A stretch of 64,000 nucleotides of DNA from positions 1,920,001 to 1,984,000 of the forward strand of contig NC_087062.1 in assembly GCF_963678635.1 (NCBI RefSeq), given 5' to 3'. Both the position numbers and the translations under genes were made by a program. Positions within the stretch are counted from its first letter, which is position 1, and each line of letters opens with the position of its first letter. Source of the DNA: Symsagittifera roscoffensis (lineage: Eukaryota > Xenacoelomorpha > Acoela > Convolutidae). Shown in pieces: positions 21,301 through 33,300 of the stretch. Under the pieces are notes generated by a model. It was not told the DNA's origin. It ran no database searches and saw only the letters and a program-made list of their open reading frames with translations.

Positions 21301-24300
21301 CAGTTGTTTTCGTCTCATTTTCTATTCGTTAGGTTGTAAGGCTGTGGCTGGGCTGTATCGTAAGTGATCAAAGCTCCGAGTTTTGAACACAGAGGCTAAG
21401 CTGCTAAGCGGCTAAGACTTGCGAGAACACAACCAAAAAGCAGCTCTATCAAGTGAAATAAGAAAAAGTAAAAAAAAACCCTCGAATTAGCAAAAACTCG
21501 GCTATGTGTAGGATTCGAATCCGCGACCTACTGCAATCTTTCATTTGATGAAATTAAAATGCATCAACTGTGTTAACTTATTACTATTCGAACGTCAAAG
21601 CACACGCATGAAACAGTTGTAAAGGTGCCAAAAGTGGAACCAATATTTGAGACTTAGGTTCGAAAAATAAGAAGGTTCGTACTGAAACACTTGCTTCGCA
21701 AGTGAAATAAACTCAGCCGAATGGCACACATTAGCGAACAATAATTAATCTAGTGGGATGTTTTACTTGTGAAAAAATTGAATCCTGATTTTCTGTGAAT
21801 TCAAAAAACACAAAAACTATTCTACCTGGGAAGAAGAATTCGAACCCAGTTCTCGCCGCTTTCAAGGAATGAATGACCTCCGAAGACCCATCAAAGTTCT
21901 TGAGATTGTAGAACCGACAGTATAGATATCCAGGGTTGCCTGGGGACCCCTTGACTCCTCTTTTCCCTCTCCTCTTTGAGCCCCTGTCGCCCGGGACTCC
22001 TGGGATGCCCCTTTTACCTTGTTTGATCCCGGTCCAGCCCCCAATGAGGATTCCCCAGTCACCTCCATTGGGACCTTTGAGGAGCAGAGCTCTCTCGCCG
22101 GCATCTTTGTTCAAGAAACATCGAAGGCTCGGATCTTTAGTCGAAAGCTGAAAAGCAGCAGACATTTCTAACTCATCTATCTTGGGAAACTCAACAAATG
22201 TTTATAAGGGTCAGTTTATAACAATTCAGCCGCGCACGCTTAACATATCACAAATACTAGCCACAAATGAAGCAGAGAAGAGATGATACGAAATTTTCAA
22301 TGCTACAGAGCGTGATTATAGCAAATTTGCGACCAAATAAAAGAACACTGTTAATGAAGACTTCTATTTGCGAGTTAGGTTAGAAAAATGAAGGTTCGCA
22401 CTAATACACAACGCTCTCAAGCTCGCTAGTGTGATAAGGGTAATTTTGCTAAAGTGTGGTCACCTGTGATTGTGCGGGCAGGGTGTCCAGTCCAATGAGG
22501 TGTGAGATGGCGAGCAGTTTGGAGTTGTCGTCGAACACGAGGAGGGCAGAGAGCATGAGGCTGGTGGAGTGGACTGTGGTGATGCGGAACGACACCTCGC
22601 CCCACCGATTCAGCAGACTACATCAACAACAACGACAACAAAAGACAATACAACACAACTCAATTGTAAATTATTCCATGCTCCTTATTCGACTTGACTA
22701 AAATCGAAAATTCCGAACAACGTCTCACGAGAAATCTCAAAAAATTACAAGCAGCGAAATCTTTTCTTCAAACTGAAACAGATTACAACACGCTAAATTG
22801 GCGGCCTGGATAACGGACTGATCCAATTTATGAAAAAAAAAAAGAAAGTTTTGACTTCTGTAAATTAGAAACGCGACTGAAAAAAAGAAAAGCAGTCAAA
22901 TCGAAGGATGACAGAAGGACTTGAAAATGAGTTATAATCCTTAAACTGACACATTGGAAGCAGTGTCCATGTCCTTTGAAGTCTGCTCGTGGCACGTATG
23001 CGTAATATGCTTGAAGTAGCTCAGCAATCCACTACCATCTGACTTCTCGTATTGGCCAGCCGACAGAGCAAAGTTCACACGGTGGAAGACAGGTGGATCG
23101 AACTTAATTGTCACCTGCAGACTAACTCCCGAGGTTCTGTCCGCTTTGGCTGCCCAGGTCGAGCTAAAACAAAGTCAGAAAACAGTTGGGAAAATGTCAA
23201 TGAATTCAACCCGCACGAAAAACGCCGATATGTTTTTTTGAAAAATGTTCAACGTTTCAGTTTTAAAAATATCTTTACAGCTCTTTGAATTTAAAGAATC
23301 TTCAATTATTATCACTTACAAAAAGGCACCGCGACAACTCGATACAATAGACATCTTTTTACAAAAGACAACCCGCAAAGCGAAAACTCGCACAGTTGTA
23401 ATTTAATGTAAATCTTCGGCTTCAGGTCGCCGATTGCTGTTGTTGTTATTCGCCCGTTGTTTGGGGCGCGTCCGGCATGACCTTGCCGAGTTCAAGGACC
23501 ATTACGACTCCCTTCGGTGGAAGCCACAAGTCTATTGTGGTCAATTTTGTGGACAGTCAAATAATTGAAACGCATGTAGGGAGCAGGGCTGAAGGGACAG
23601 TTTGGCGGAATACTTAGGTCTATCCTATTAATATAAGTATCTAAGTAGGTGCTGTATCCTGATCTTATTTGGGTCAGGGCAGGGTGCACCTTAACGAGCG
23701 AGGGAGTATCTGTTCAATTTTTGAAACTTCTGGGAGTCTTAAGGGAAAAACTTTTGGCGAGGGAGGCTTCGTTTATAGCTTTCTGGACTCGGTTTGTGTG
23801 TATATTCTTCATAAGTTTTAAATTGCAGTTTTAGGTGGCTAAACTCATTAAAAGGGTCACACTCGTTTGCTTCTAGCAATAGTTGTTCAATTTCCTCTTT
23901 ATAAATATTTTAAGGTGTTCACGCGTTGCTTGTGGGACGGTCGAGTATGCTAAAAATGGAGGGGGCTGATTGGCAAGAAGGCCCTGAGGGCGAATTGTTA
24001 GGCAAGGAACTTGTGTTGACTTTTGACGTTGAGTAGTTGGCACTCAGACTGTAGGTGATCATTGGGGTTCATCTTTGTACACCCAGTCACTCTGTAGAGC
24101 CGAATTTTGCAGTATTTGGATTTCACTTATGGAGGTATCACTCACGACGTGAGACCAAGCTGGACAGGCATAATCCAGGATTGGTCTGATTAAAGTTTTA
24201 AAAAAAATTGTTTAAGTCTTTTTCGACTGACCCCAGTTTGAACCAGACGGCGCCTTCAGGACCGATATCCTGTGCATGGCTTTGCTTGCTGTGCGTTTGC

Positions 24301-27300
24301 AGTGTTCGGCAAAATTTAGTGAAGGGTCAAAAAAAGACATGAATTTTGGGGCGCTTTACGATCGGCAATAGTGTTTCGCACATTGCAATTTGAGAGTCAA
24401 ACTCTTTATTAGGCGACGTAAAAGGACTTACAGAGCCCTTTGTAGAGTAAAACTCGAGCATTCTACTTGTTTTTAAAAAAAGAACAGCGTGTTAAGATAA
24501 TTAATTGTCAGAGGCATGTTTTATGTCGCATGATTGGACGAAGGGGTGAAAATTATTGGCATATGACTGAAGTTTGATTTCTGGAGAGGAATTAGGTGAA
24601 TCATGCACGAAAAAATTAAAGCGAGTGGGCGAGAGGACAGAACCTTGGGGGACGCCTGTAGGTACGATCCTGGATGAAGACAAGGCGCCCCTAAATTACG
24701 TTTTGGCTTGCCTGCCGCTCACATAAATCGAAAGCCATTTAGTTAAACTATCTGGTACAATGGCGCCACCAATCAGTTCTAGTAATGTGCGATGGCAGAC
24801 CATGTCAAATGCCTTGGATAGATCTAAGGTGGCTAGCACAGTTCTTTCAGGTGATTGTAACCTGATTAAAACCATTGCTAATAAAATAGTCTAGAGTTGA
24901 TAAGGCCATAGTGGATTCTGAGTTTAGCGTATCAAGTGTTAAAAGGGCGTGCTAATTGTTAAGCCACTGAAAAAAATTTCATTTTAGGGGCGAATTATTT
25001 TGCAGATCTTACTGGACGACGTGTTGTGATTAAACTTCCGGAGAAATTCCTGCTATTTCTTCTCTTTTTCTTTTGCCGTTCTTTTTATGTTGGGCACGCG
25101 TGACCGCTTTGTGGCAATAACCGGCTATAAATTTCATTAAATAGTCTTTTATTTTTTTAAATTTTGTCTTTTATTGCGAATTGTCTTTTATTGCGAGTTA
25201 TCCCACCACAAAATTGAGAAAGCTGCAACAAAACCAATTTTTCTAGTCTAAATGTGATAAAATTATTAAACAGTTACGCAATATTTCGAGGATTCTTCGT
25301 TAAGCCGTGAGAGCTAAGAAAACAGATTAGAACAAGGACAGCCGGTTGCTGAGGAAATATTACAGAACGTTTCGACCACCTTAAAAAAAGTTTTAAAAAA
25401 AAACAAAAAAAGTTATTCTTCTTATATTAGTGTCACTTTTGCGCGTAGCATAACGAGAGAACTATGAAAATGCGTGGAAAAATAGTACATAAAACAAAAT
25501 TGACAACACTTGTTTTCAAAGATGCTTTTCCGCCAAAGAATCATCATGATGGCGGAAAAGCAGTTTGAAAACAGTCTCGAGTCCCCAGCAATGTAATAGG
25601 GATTTCAGCAGTTACAGCTGACTAATTTGGCAACTCTTCTTGTAACCTTTGTTCCTTCTCATAACGGTAATACGAAAATTGTCGAAAAGTTAGACACCCT
25701 ACTCAGCAAATAAACATTTGCGATCACAATTTGTGGCAATTTTAATATCGATATCAATGATAACATCGATATTTCAATTTTTCAAAAAGTTCCGATTTTT
25801 CACAAAATAACATTACAAAAAATATATATTATAGTTTTTCTTTCACAGCCAACAAACAGTTGGAGAAGGTTACACAGAGACAAAGCTGAGCTTCGCACCA
25901 CTTGCCATAGAAAAAATGAATAATTATGAGTATAATCAAATGAAAAAAAAAAACCTACGAAAATCGTTTTTGTCAAAATTTACAAAAATAGCAAAAAAGT
26001 TCAAGAGGTCCTGAACAAAACTAAGTGCCCCATTCAAAACTTTAAAAGAAGCTTAAGACAAAAATTTGAATGAATGACTGAATTTGAATTTATGAGCAAA
26101 ACCCCTTGCTTATCGCAAGGGCAATAAAAGAAGCAAATGAGTAAGTCCAGTCTCTAGGATATGAGTTCTGTGAACAAATTCATTTACTGGAACAAAAGAC
26201 AAGTAACCGATTGCAATACTCTTGTTTATTGTTTTGTATCCTGCATACAAAACCACTTTTATTAAACACTTTAATAAACGCAACTATTTAATGAGCTCTT
26301 TGTGTGTTCTTTCATCAGGAGGTGGCTCTTTTTCCTTTTCCCCCACCTGCAAAGTTTTATAGTTAAAATTACTACTCACATTGTCCGAGTGTCAGAAAAA
26401 ATGACATGTCGACTAATTAGGCATTTACAAACATATTTGGTCTTCATAATCAACCTTGTAAAACCACTCGTTAGACCACAATACCGAACTTAGTGTGAGG
26501 TGGGGGGAAAAGGAAAAAAAGCCGTAGTCATGTATTAAAAACAACCAAAAATGCCAAAAAAATTGATTTCGATGATTTCATCCCCCCTCTTCAATTTTAC
26601 ATTGTAAGTAGTTATGTATTAAAATAAATGTTTTTTAAATTCCACAAATAGACTCAGCATCCCCCCCCCACCCCACCTCAAACGAGCATCGACTTTATGG
26701 TTTAACGAGTGGTTTTACAAAGTAATTACGACGCCCAAATATGTTTGTCATGACCTAAGTAGTCTGCAAGTCAATGTTCATGACAATTGCACAATAGTAA
26801 CAGTGATTTTAACTATAGAAATTTGCAGGTGGGGGGGATTAGGAAAAAGAGCCCAGGAGGTTTTGACTAAATTCACCCGATGTATGAGCTGTTTTTGCTA
26901 TATGTGGGAACGGGTGATGGAACGTTCTTTAAATAGTGGATGGAAGAGGACGGCTTAAAATGAGTGTTTTGTTTGTTTGAATTTAGTTTTGCACCCTACT
27001 CACCCGCCGGAGGAGGCGGAGGAGGCTGCGTTCTTCTTCATGAGATAGACTGTGGTCGAGTAGGTGGTGGTGGGATTGTGGCGTGTGATCTCCCTCATGT
27101 CCAGCTCACTTTCGCCCAGTGTCTCCTCCGAGATACAGTTCAGCAGCTTGGGCCTCTTCAGGGACTACACAGCCAGACAAACAATCCATATTATTTGAAC
27201 AGAGCCGACACTACTCTCGTTTTTTGTTCTAGGAGAGCTTTTCTTCAAAAATACACACAACACAAGCTACTTCGAACCAAACCGCCACCCGCACGCTGAT

Positions 27301-30300
27301 TTTATTCAATAGTCAACATATAAAAAAGTGCAACACAGATTCTATGCAAAAAATGCAATAAGAAAGAGACCAGAAAAATGTTGGTCACCATTTGCCTTCT
27401 GAACATTTTCGACAAGCAGATGTTTTATGCTGGCAAATTTCCTTTTGAAAACAACTTCCTAGCATCAAATTAGCGCATTGGTCATTTAAAAGAATAATCT
27501 GACTCAATTGGAACCAGATCTAAACAAAATTTTTATTACTGGTTATAAATTGGATATTTTGAGTTAGGTATGGAGGTCTATCTCATAGAGTAATTTCGGA
27601 TAGGGTACACCGTCTGCTCGTCACGCTATCTTATTTTCGGCCGGATAGATTCGTGCAACTTCTTAGTCTAATACCTTCTTAGTATAATACCTATCCTAAT
27701 CTTACTCTTATAACTACTAGTCTCAGGGTGTTTAACTAGTCTCTGCTAGGCTCAATAGATCTAGAGTATACTGGTATCATTGCGGCTGCTGAAGTAACCG
27801 GGAGAGGCAACTAATTTCTAAGTTAAATTCAAATCTCTCTGGTGCTGAAATTACAAGTAATTTCAGCACTTACAAATAAGTGGGTTGTTAGTTAGATGGA
27901 TCATGATTGGTTAATATTAAATATTTTACAGTGGTAAAATATCTAATTTATGAAATAATAAATTGTAGTTTAGATCAGGTTCCACCCATCCGGGGTTTAC
28001 AGAGTTTTTGAGTTCTATCTCTTTCTTCTGCAATTGAAGGATGGATGATGAACGTTGGTATGTGGCGAACATCATTTTCTTTTTCTTGTTCCCTGGAGAA
28101 GAGAGGTCCAGGAGACTAGAACTGTAGACATAATTTCTCTTCAAGAGAAACGTTCCAGAACGCTGGATCGGTGGACAGGAAGTTATATTCTTGTCGTTCG
28201 ACAACAAATGCGATCCCCAATGAAATCGTTTAGATTCCAGAATCCAAAATGCTTTGCTATGTCAGTTTTGTTTACATTTGTGGAGAACTGTTTTGTGATC
28301 AGCCTCGTCTGGGAATGACGTGGAAATCGTGTTTGGACGGGATGCCATGTTACTCGGATCTGTACGTATACTTCAACATCGAGGTGGTCATTGGTCTGGT
28401 TCAATGAAGTCCTTTGCTGCAAAGTCAAGTCGTACTCTAAATCCTTTGAGTTGTGATTGTGGGCGGCATGTCGGTTGTGATTGATAGCCATTCTTTTTGT
28501 TCAAAATGTGATGGGATCGTCTAGTTTTTGGATGTTCGTCCTTGATGTTGTGTGTGATCTATGTACTGCATATTATGATTTACATTTTATAGATTTTAGT
28601 TAGTTGTTTTTTTTAGTTATGATCTTGGTTAATTGTTTTCACAAAAGCATTTTATTTTAGTTCAGTTATTTTGAAGAGTTACTCACCCTTGAGTACCTCT
28701 GATTAAAAATAGAAGTGCGGTCACAAAGCGTGGTTGTAGCGCGGTGGGTTAGGCCGGCTATAGAGCATGCTCAGGACGTCCTCTCTGGTGGGTTAGGCCA
28801 GGAGTGGGAGTATGATTTCGTGCTGTTTCTTTGAGAGGTCTTGTTTTGTGTTAACATTATGTGTTGTTTTTTTCTGGGTTTTCTTATGTTACTTATGGTT
28901 GAGTCCTTTTTTCAAAAATCAAATTGTTTTTGGTTTGGGTTTGTCTTTCGACTTTTTCGTGTTTTATTATTTCTTTCGTTCACGTTATAATAGTCTTCAA
29001 AAGAATAAATTATCCAGTTTTAAGCTGGGTTAATCCGGATTGGGTACCGTTGGTGTTCTTTTCTTACTCATGCTGTTATTTTATGATTTGTGGTGTTTAG
29101 TCATTTGCAATGGTTAGTTTGGTATTAGTGTATAACTCCATTCCAACCGGCTTAAAGAAAAGTTGGAAACTTGTTATCGTTACTTAGAGTTGTTGTTATT
29201 GAAAGCTTGGAACATAAAATCATTATTTTAAACAATTCTTCGTGGGGGAGCTGTGCGAGTATGGATAGAATTCTTGTGTGAATGAATAAAAAAGTTAGTA
29301 CTGCTTTCTCAATTTATAAGTTTACTGCTTGAATTTGAATTTTACTACATTCGGGGGAATTTGAAATTATAAATTTTCATTGTATGTTTATTTACTGCTT
29401 TTTTTTTGGGGGGGGGGGGAATTTATAGATTAATTTACTACATTTGGTATGAATTTTATGACATTATATAGTGCAAAAGTTATAGTATATCAAAATAGTT
29501 ATAGCAAATAAGTTGTATATGAATTGGAGTTTAATTTAACAAGTTTATATTTTTATTTTCTTTTTTCGTTTTTGCAGATGATGGTGATGAGAAGACTAGA
29601 AAAAGAAATCTAACATTATGAAAAAAGGTTAGTAGATTTTGATATTTATTAGTTAAGGTAATTGAATTATACTTACCTTAATCTTCGGGGAACAAGCCGT
29701 GTGGGAAGAGTTCTTGGATTAATTCAGATGTTGTTAATAATTTAGCTAGTATGCGGATGATGATTTTAGTTTGTAGCAGTGGCCAAAGCAAATCAAGTGC
29801 TTTAATGATATTTAATTCTTCGGTGCCTACTGCGAATTCATGAGGTAAGTTTTGGATTAGATTGTAAATTTTATGATTATATTTAGTATTATGGATAAAC
29901 TCTAAAATGGGAATTTCAATTGGTTGTAGGAATTCATGCGGAATGAGGAAGGGTCTGGATTCTTCGTTCTGGAAGGTCTTCGTGATGGGGCAAAATACAA
30001 TTGGTGAACGGGATCGTAGTTACGGAGGATGCCGTGGAGGTTAGTGTTTTTGATAGAATAAGTAAAATTAAGAAAAAATGGTGATGTGTATCTTGAGTTA
30101 ATAAATTGAAAACGATGGTGGGTTTGTCTTGAGGGTGTGTGTAAGTCAAAGTGATTTTGTATCAAACGATAGTATGTGTAAGTGTGTGTTTGTTTAGTGC
30201 GTAACATAATATCGTGGTAGCAGTGCAAATGGCGTTCCTGTGGTGTAAGAAAGTGGAAGGTTAGTGTAAATAATTGAAATTTGTCTTGAAAATTTTGGTA

Positions 30301-33300
30301 TGCTTGCGTGTCAATGAGGGCTTCGGAGAGTATGTGGTCGTGTTTTTTATCAAAAATGTTAAGTGTGAATAGATATGGTGTTTTGATGAAAAATTTTTTC
30401 GGTTAGTTGCGGGTTAGCAAAGCGGTCGTCGTCTTAAAATTGGTCTTGGTTAGGGCGTATGATGTTATGATCGTAATATTCGATAGTGAAATCGTTAGCT
30501 CGGGGTGCGGTGAATGATTTGAGTAATTTTTCAAATCCAACGTATGTGAATTGTCGTGGTGTTAGGGCTGTTGTTAGTCTATATAACATATTTTTGCATT
30601 TTTCGTTATCGGTTTGTGTATTATAAAGTGGTAGAAAAAGAGGGTTAGTGAAGTGGTAATATGATTTCCAATGTAGTGTTGGCATTAAGACGTGCTCGTC
30701 AACAAAATTTCTATTGTCGTCGTTAGTGGTGGGGGTATTTAAAGTGTATTGAGGAAATGATGGTAAGTTTGTTTGGAGGAAAGTTTTGGTATTTTGATAT
30801 TGTGGATGGTTAATATATTCTTTAGCTGTTCCGGGTTTAGTTGTGAATGGGTGATTTGGAAATTTGCGTTTAAAAGTGCGGTAAGCTCGGTTAGTGCTAG
30901 TGGATGTTTCAGTGGATGTGGATGATTGAGCTAATGATGGGGTATAGTATGATAGCGGTGTAGGTGTTGGTGGGCCGGATGATGTGGTTACGGATGATAG
31001 GTGATGGATGGTAAGAGTATGGGGATGGATAAATTGTTGTTGTAGGGTAATATAATTATCTAATTCTGAGGAGATTTGCGGAATATCTGGTGAGTTATTG
31101 GTCGATCTTTCAGAAAGTGATGGGGTATATGTTGGGGTGACTTGGGATGCATAAGAGGGAGTGGAAAGGGACGGTAGTGGTTGACTGGTATGGATGGGTT
31201 GAAAAGGGGGCTGTGAAAAATTTGAAGGGTTGGTTTAGGAATAGGTGGAAGGAAAGGGTTCAGAGTTGGCAAATTCATCGGGAGTTTCGAGGTCTGAGTT
31301 ATTAAATTGTGAAATAGTGTGAAAAATTGAAATATCTGAGTTAGTGTCTGAACTCGTGCTGGATGGTATATTACTAATTGGAAAATCAGGTAGGGGAAAG
31401 CGAAAAGTGGGATAATTGGGATTGGGTTTTGGAGGTTGGCTGGATGGGAATTTGAGCAGTGGAGGGCTCCAACTTGTCGGCTCATCGTGGGCTAAAAAAT
31501 GATTATGTTGAGATTGAAAAGTGGTAGTGTGGGGTTGTTCTATAAATTGTTCGTATGTAGTATCATTTTGTGAATGATTTGTTGTTATATGCTGAATAGG
31601 GCTTTGTGTTGAACTTGGTCGAAAACTTGGGTTATTTGTGATTGCTAAATTTCGAAAATTTCTGGGAACTAAAGATAAGGGATGATTTTGTGGTAGGGTT
31701 GGTATTTGTGGTGCTGTAGGTGCTGTATTTACATTATTGTGTTCTTCGTCGTATGTATTTGGTCTTGCGGCTAATTTTGTGTTATATTCTTTTATTTGTG
31801 CGTCCAAAATATTTTATTAATGGATGAGGAGAATATTCCAAAAAATCCTGCAAATAAAATACGTGCTACACTTGCTTGACGGTTGACTTGTGTGTGTATA
31901 GCCCATGTATTATAGATTCCTTTTAGTAGTGAGAAAAGAAATCCTATAAAATTAACCATAGCGTATATGATAGTCAATCTTTCTAAGATGTAATAGGGCC
32001 ATCCTAGAAAAGCGAGTATTTCGTTTTTTAACGTTACAAAACTAAAAATATTTATGGGTGAAATATCTTGTGGTCTGTATTTTTCACCGTTTAAATATAT
32101 ATAATCTTTAATGTATTCAAAATATCCGCTGTAGTCTTGTGTATAAATGTCTGCAAATCCTGCGGTTTCTGCAAGTTTTCTTAAATTTTGATCGATTGAT
32201 TGTCGTTGTATGGTATCCATTTGTGTAAGTAATTCTTGGAATTGTTGTGTTCTAATATGGTGTTGTATATCAGATTTAGAGTAAGTTCCAATTGATTGTA
32301 AGTCTATCTTTGGGTTTCGGGTAATGGCTCGGATGCTTTCTGGTGAAAACTTTTTGAGTGATTGCATTAATGTAGGATATGGTGTTAGTAGGTAGTACTT
32401 ATCTTCGTCAGGACTTAATTGTACGACATTGTGGCTATTTTCTGATCCACATGGGACTGCGGTATCCCAAAAATATGTTCGTCTTGAAAGTGTATCGACA
32501 AAATGTACTTTAGTTTTGTAGAATATGGGTATTCTTTTGTAACAACGTTTATCTTCAAAAACGGATAATGGTGATACTTTTTTGGTGCAAGTATAAAACC
32601 ATAAAACGTTTCCTTCGTAATCAAGAAAATTTGATCTGTTTCCTAATAATAAATATCCTGCGTAGGGTATTTTTAACACTGCTAATGCGAGTGATTGTAA
32701 GATTTGTGTTCTTTCTAATTCGCATAGTTGATGTAGTGTTTCTAAATCAGAAAGTGACATTTCTTGAAAAATTCTTCTAATCGTGTAGTCTAATTAGATG
32801 TCTAAATGAATGTCATAGTGTATGTTTCCAAAGTAGGTGGTATCCATAAGAGATAACTCTTGTAGTCGTGTACTCTTATTGTCAATTGGTGTTAGTTTTC
32901 CACCGGGTTGACCAATATATTTACGAAAATTAATTGGGGTGTAGGGTTTTCCGTCGTTTTTATAATACGCTATTGTGTGTGGGTTAATTTTGATTTTTCC
33001 AGCGGTCATGTCGAAACCTTGTTCGTATTCGACAAGTATTTCTGAGTATTGTGTTTTATAGCGTGGGTTTGCATACTTACATGCAAATTCTGTTTCTTGA
33101 TTGATTTGAAAACGTGTTAGTTTGTTTTCTATATCGTGTGGATTTTTGAAATTATTGCTTCGTTTGTGAGATGGGTTCACTTGTTCGTATGGAAATGACT
33201 CGATAAAATATTTATTATGGAATTTTATCATTCGGGCGTGTATTTTTGCTACTTGAAATGTTGTGCATGTATCTTCGGGAAACCAAACGATTGTTGCTTG

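Noticed and set aside
21500-21535. A functional tRNA gene suggested by GGATTCGAATCC
   Set aside because: That sequence is palindromic, no A box lies at tRNA distance on either strand, and no acceptor stem forms.
21862-22151. Alternative open frames on both strands over GRDP exon 6
   Set aside because: Only the frame with LSTKDPSLRC joins in phase to exons 5 and 7; the Pro-rich plus-strand frame is the antisense of the collagen-like run.
22456-22701. 81-codon plus-strand frame rich in Arg and Ser
   Set aside because: It is antisense to GRDP exon 5, which has good splice sites and matching phase.
28812-29033. 73-codon Phe/Cys-rich plus-strand frame, possibly a membrane peptide
   Set aside because: It comes from T-rich sequence antisense to element A and has no start context or partner in element B.
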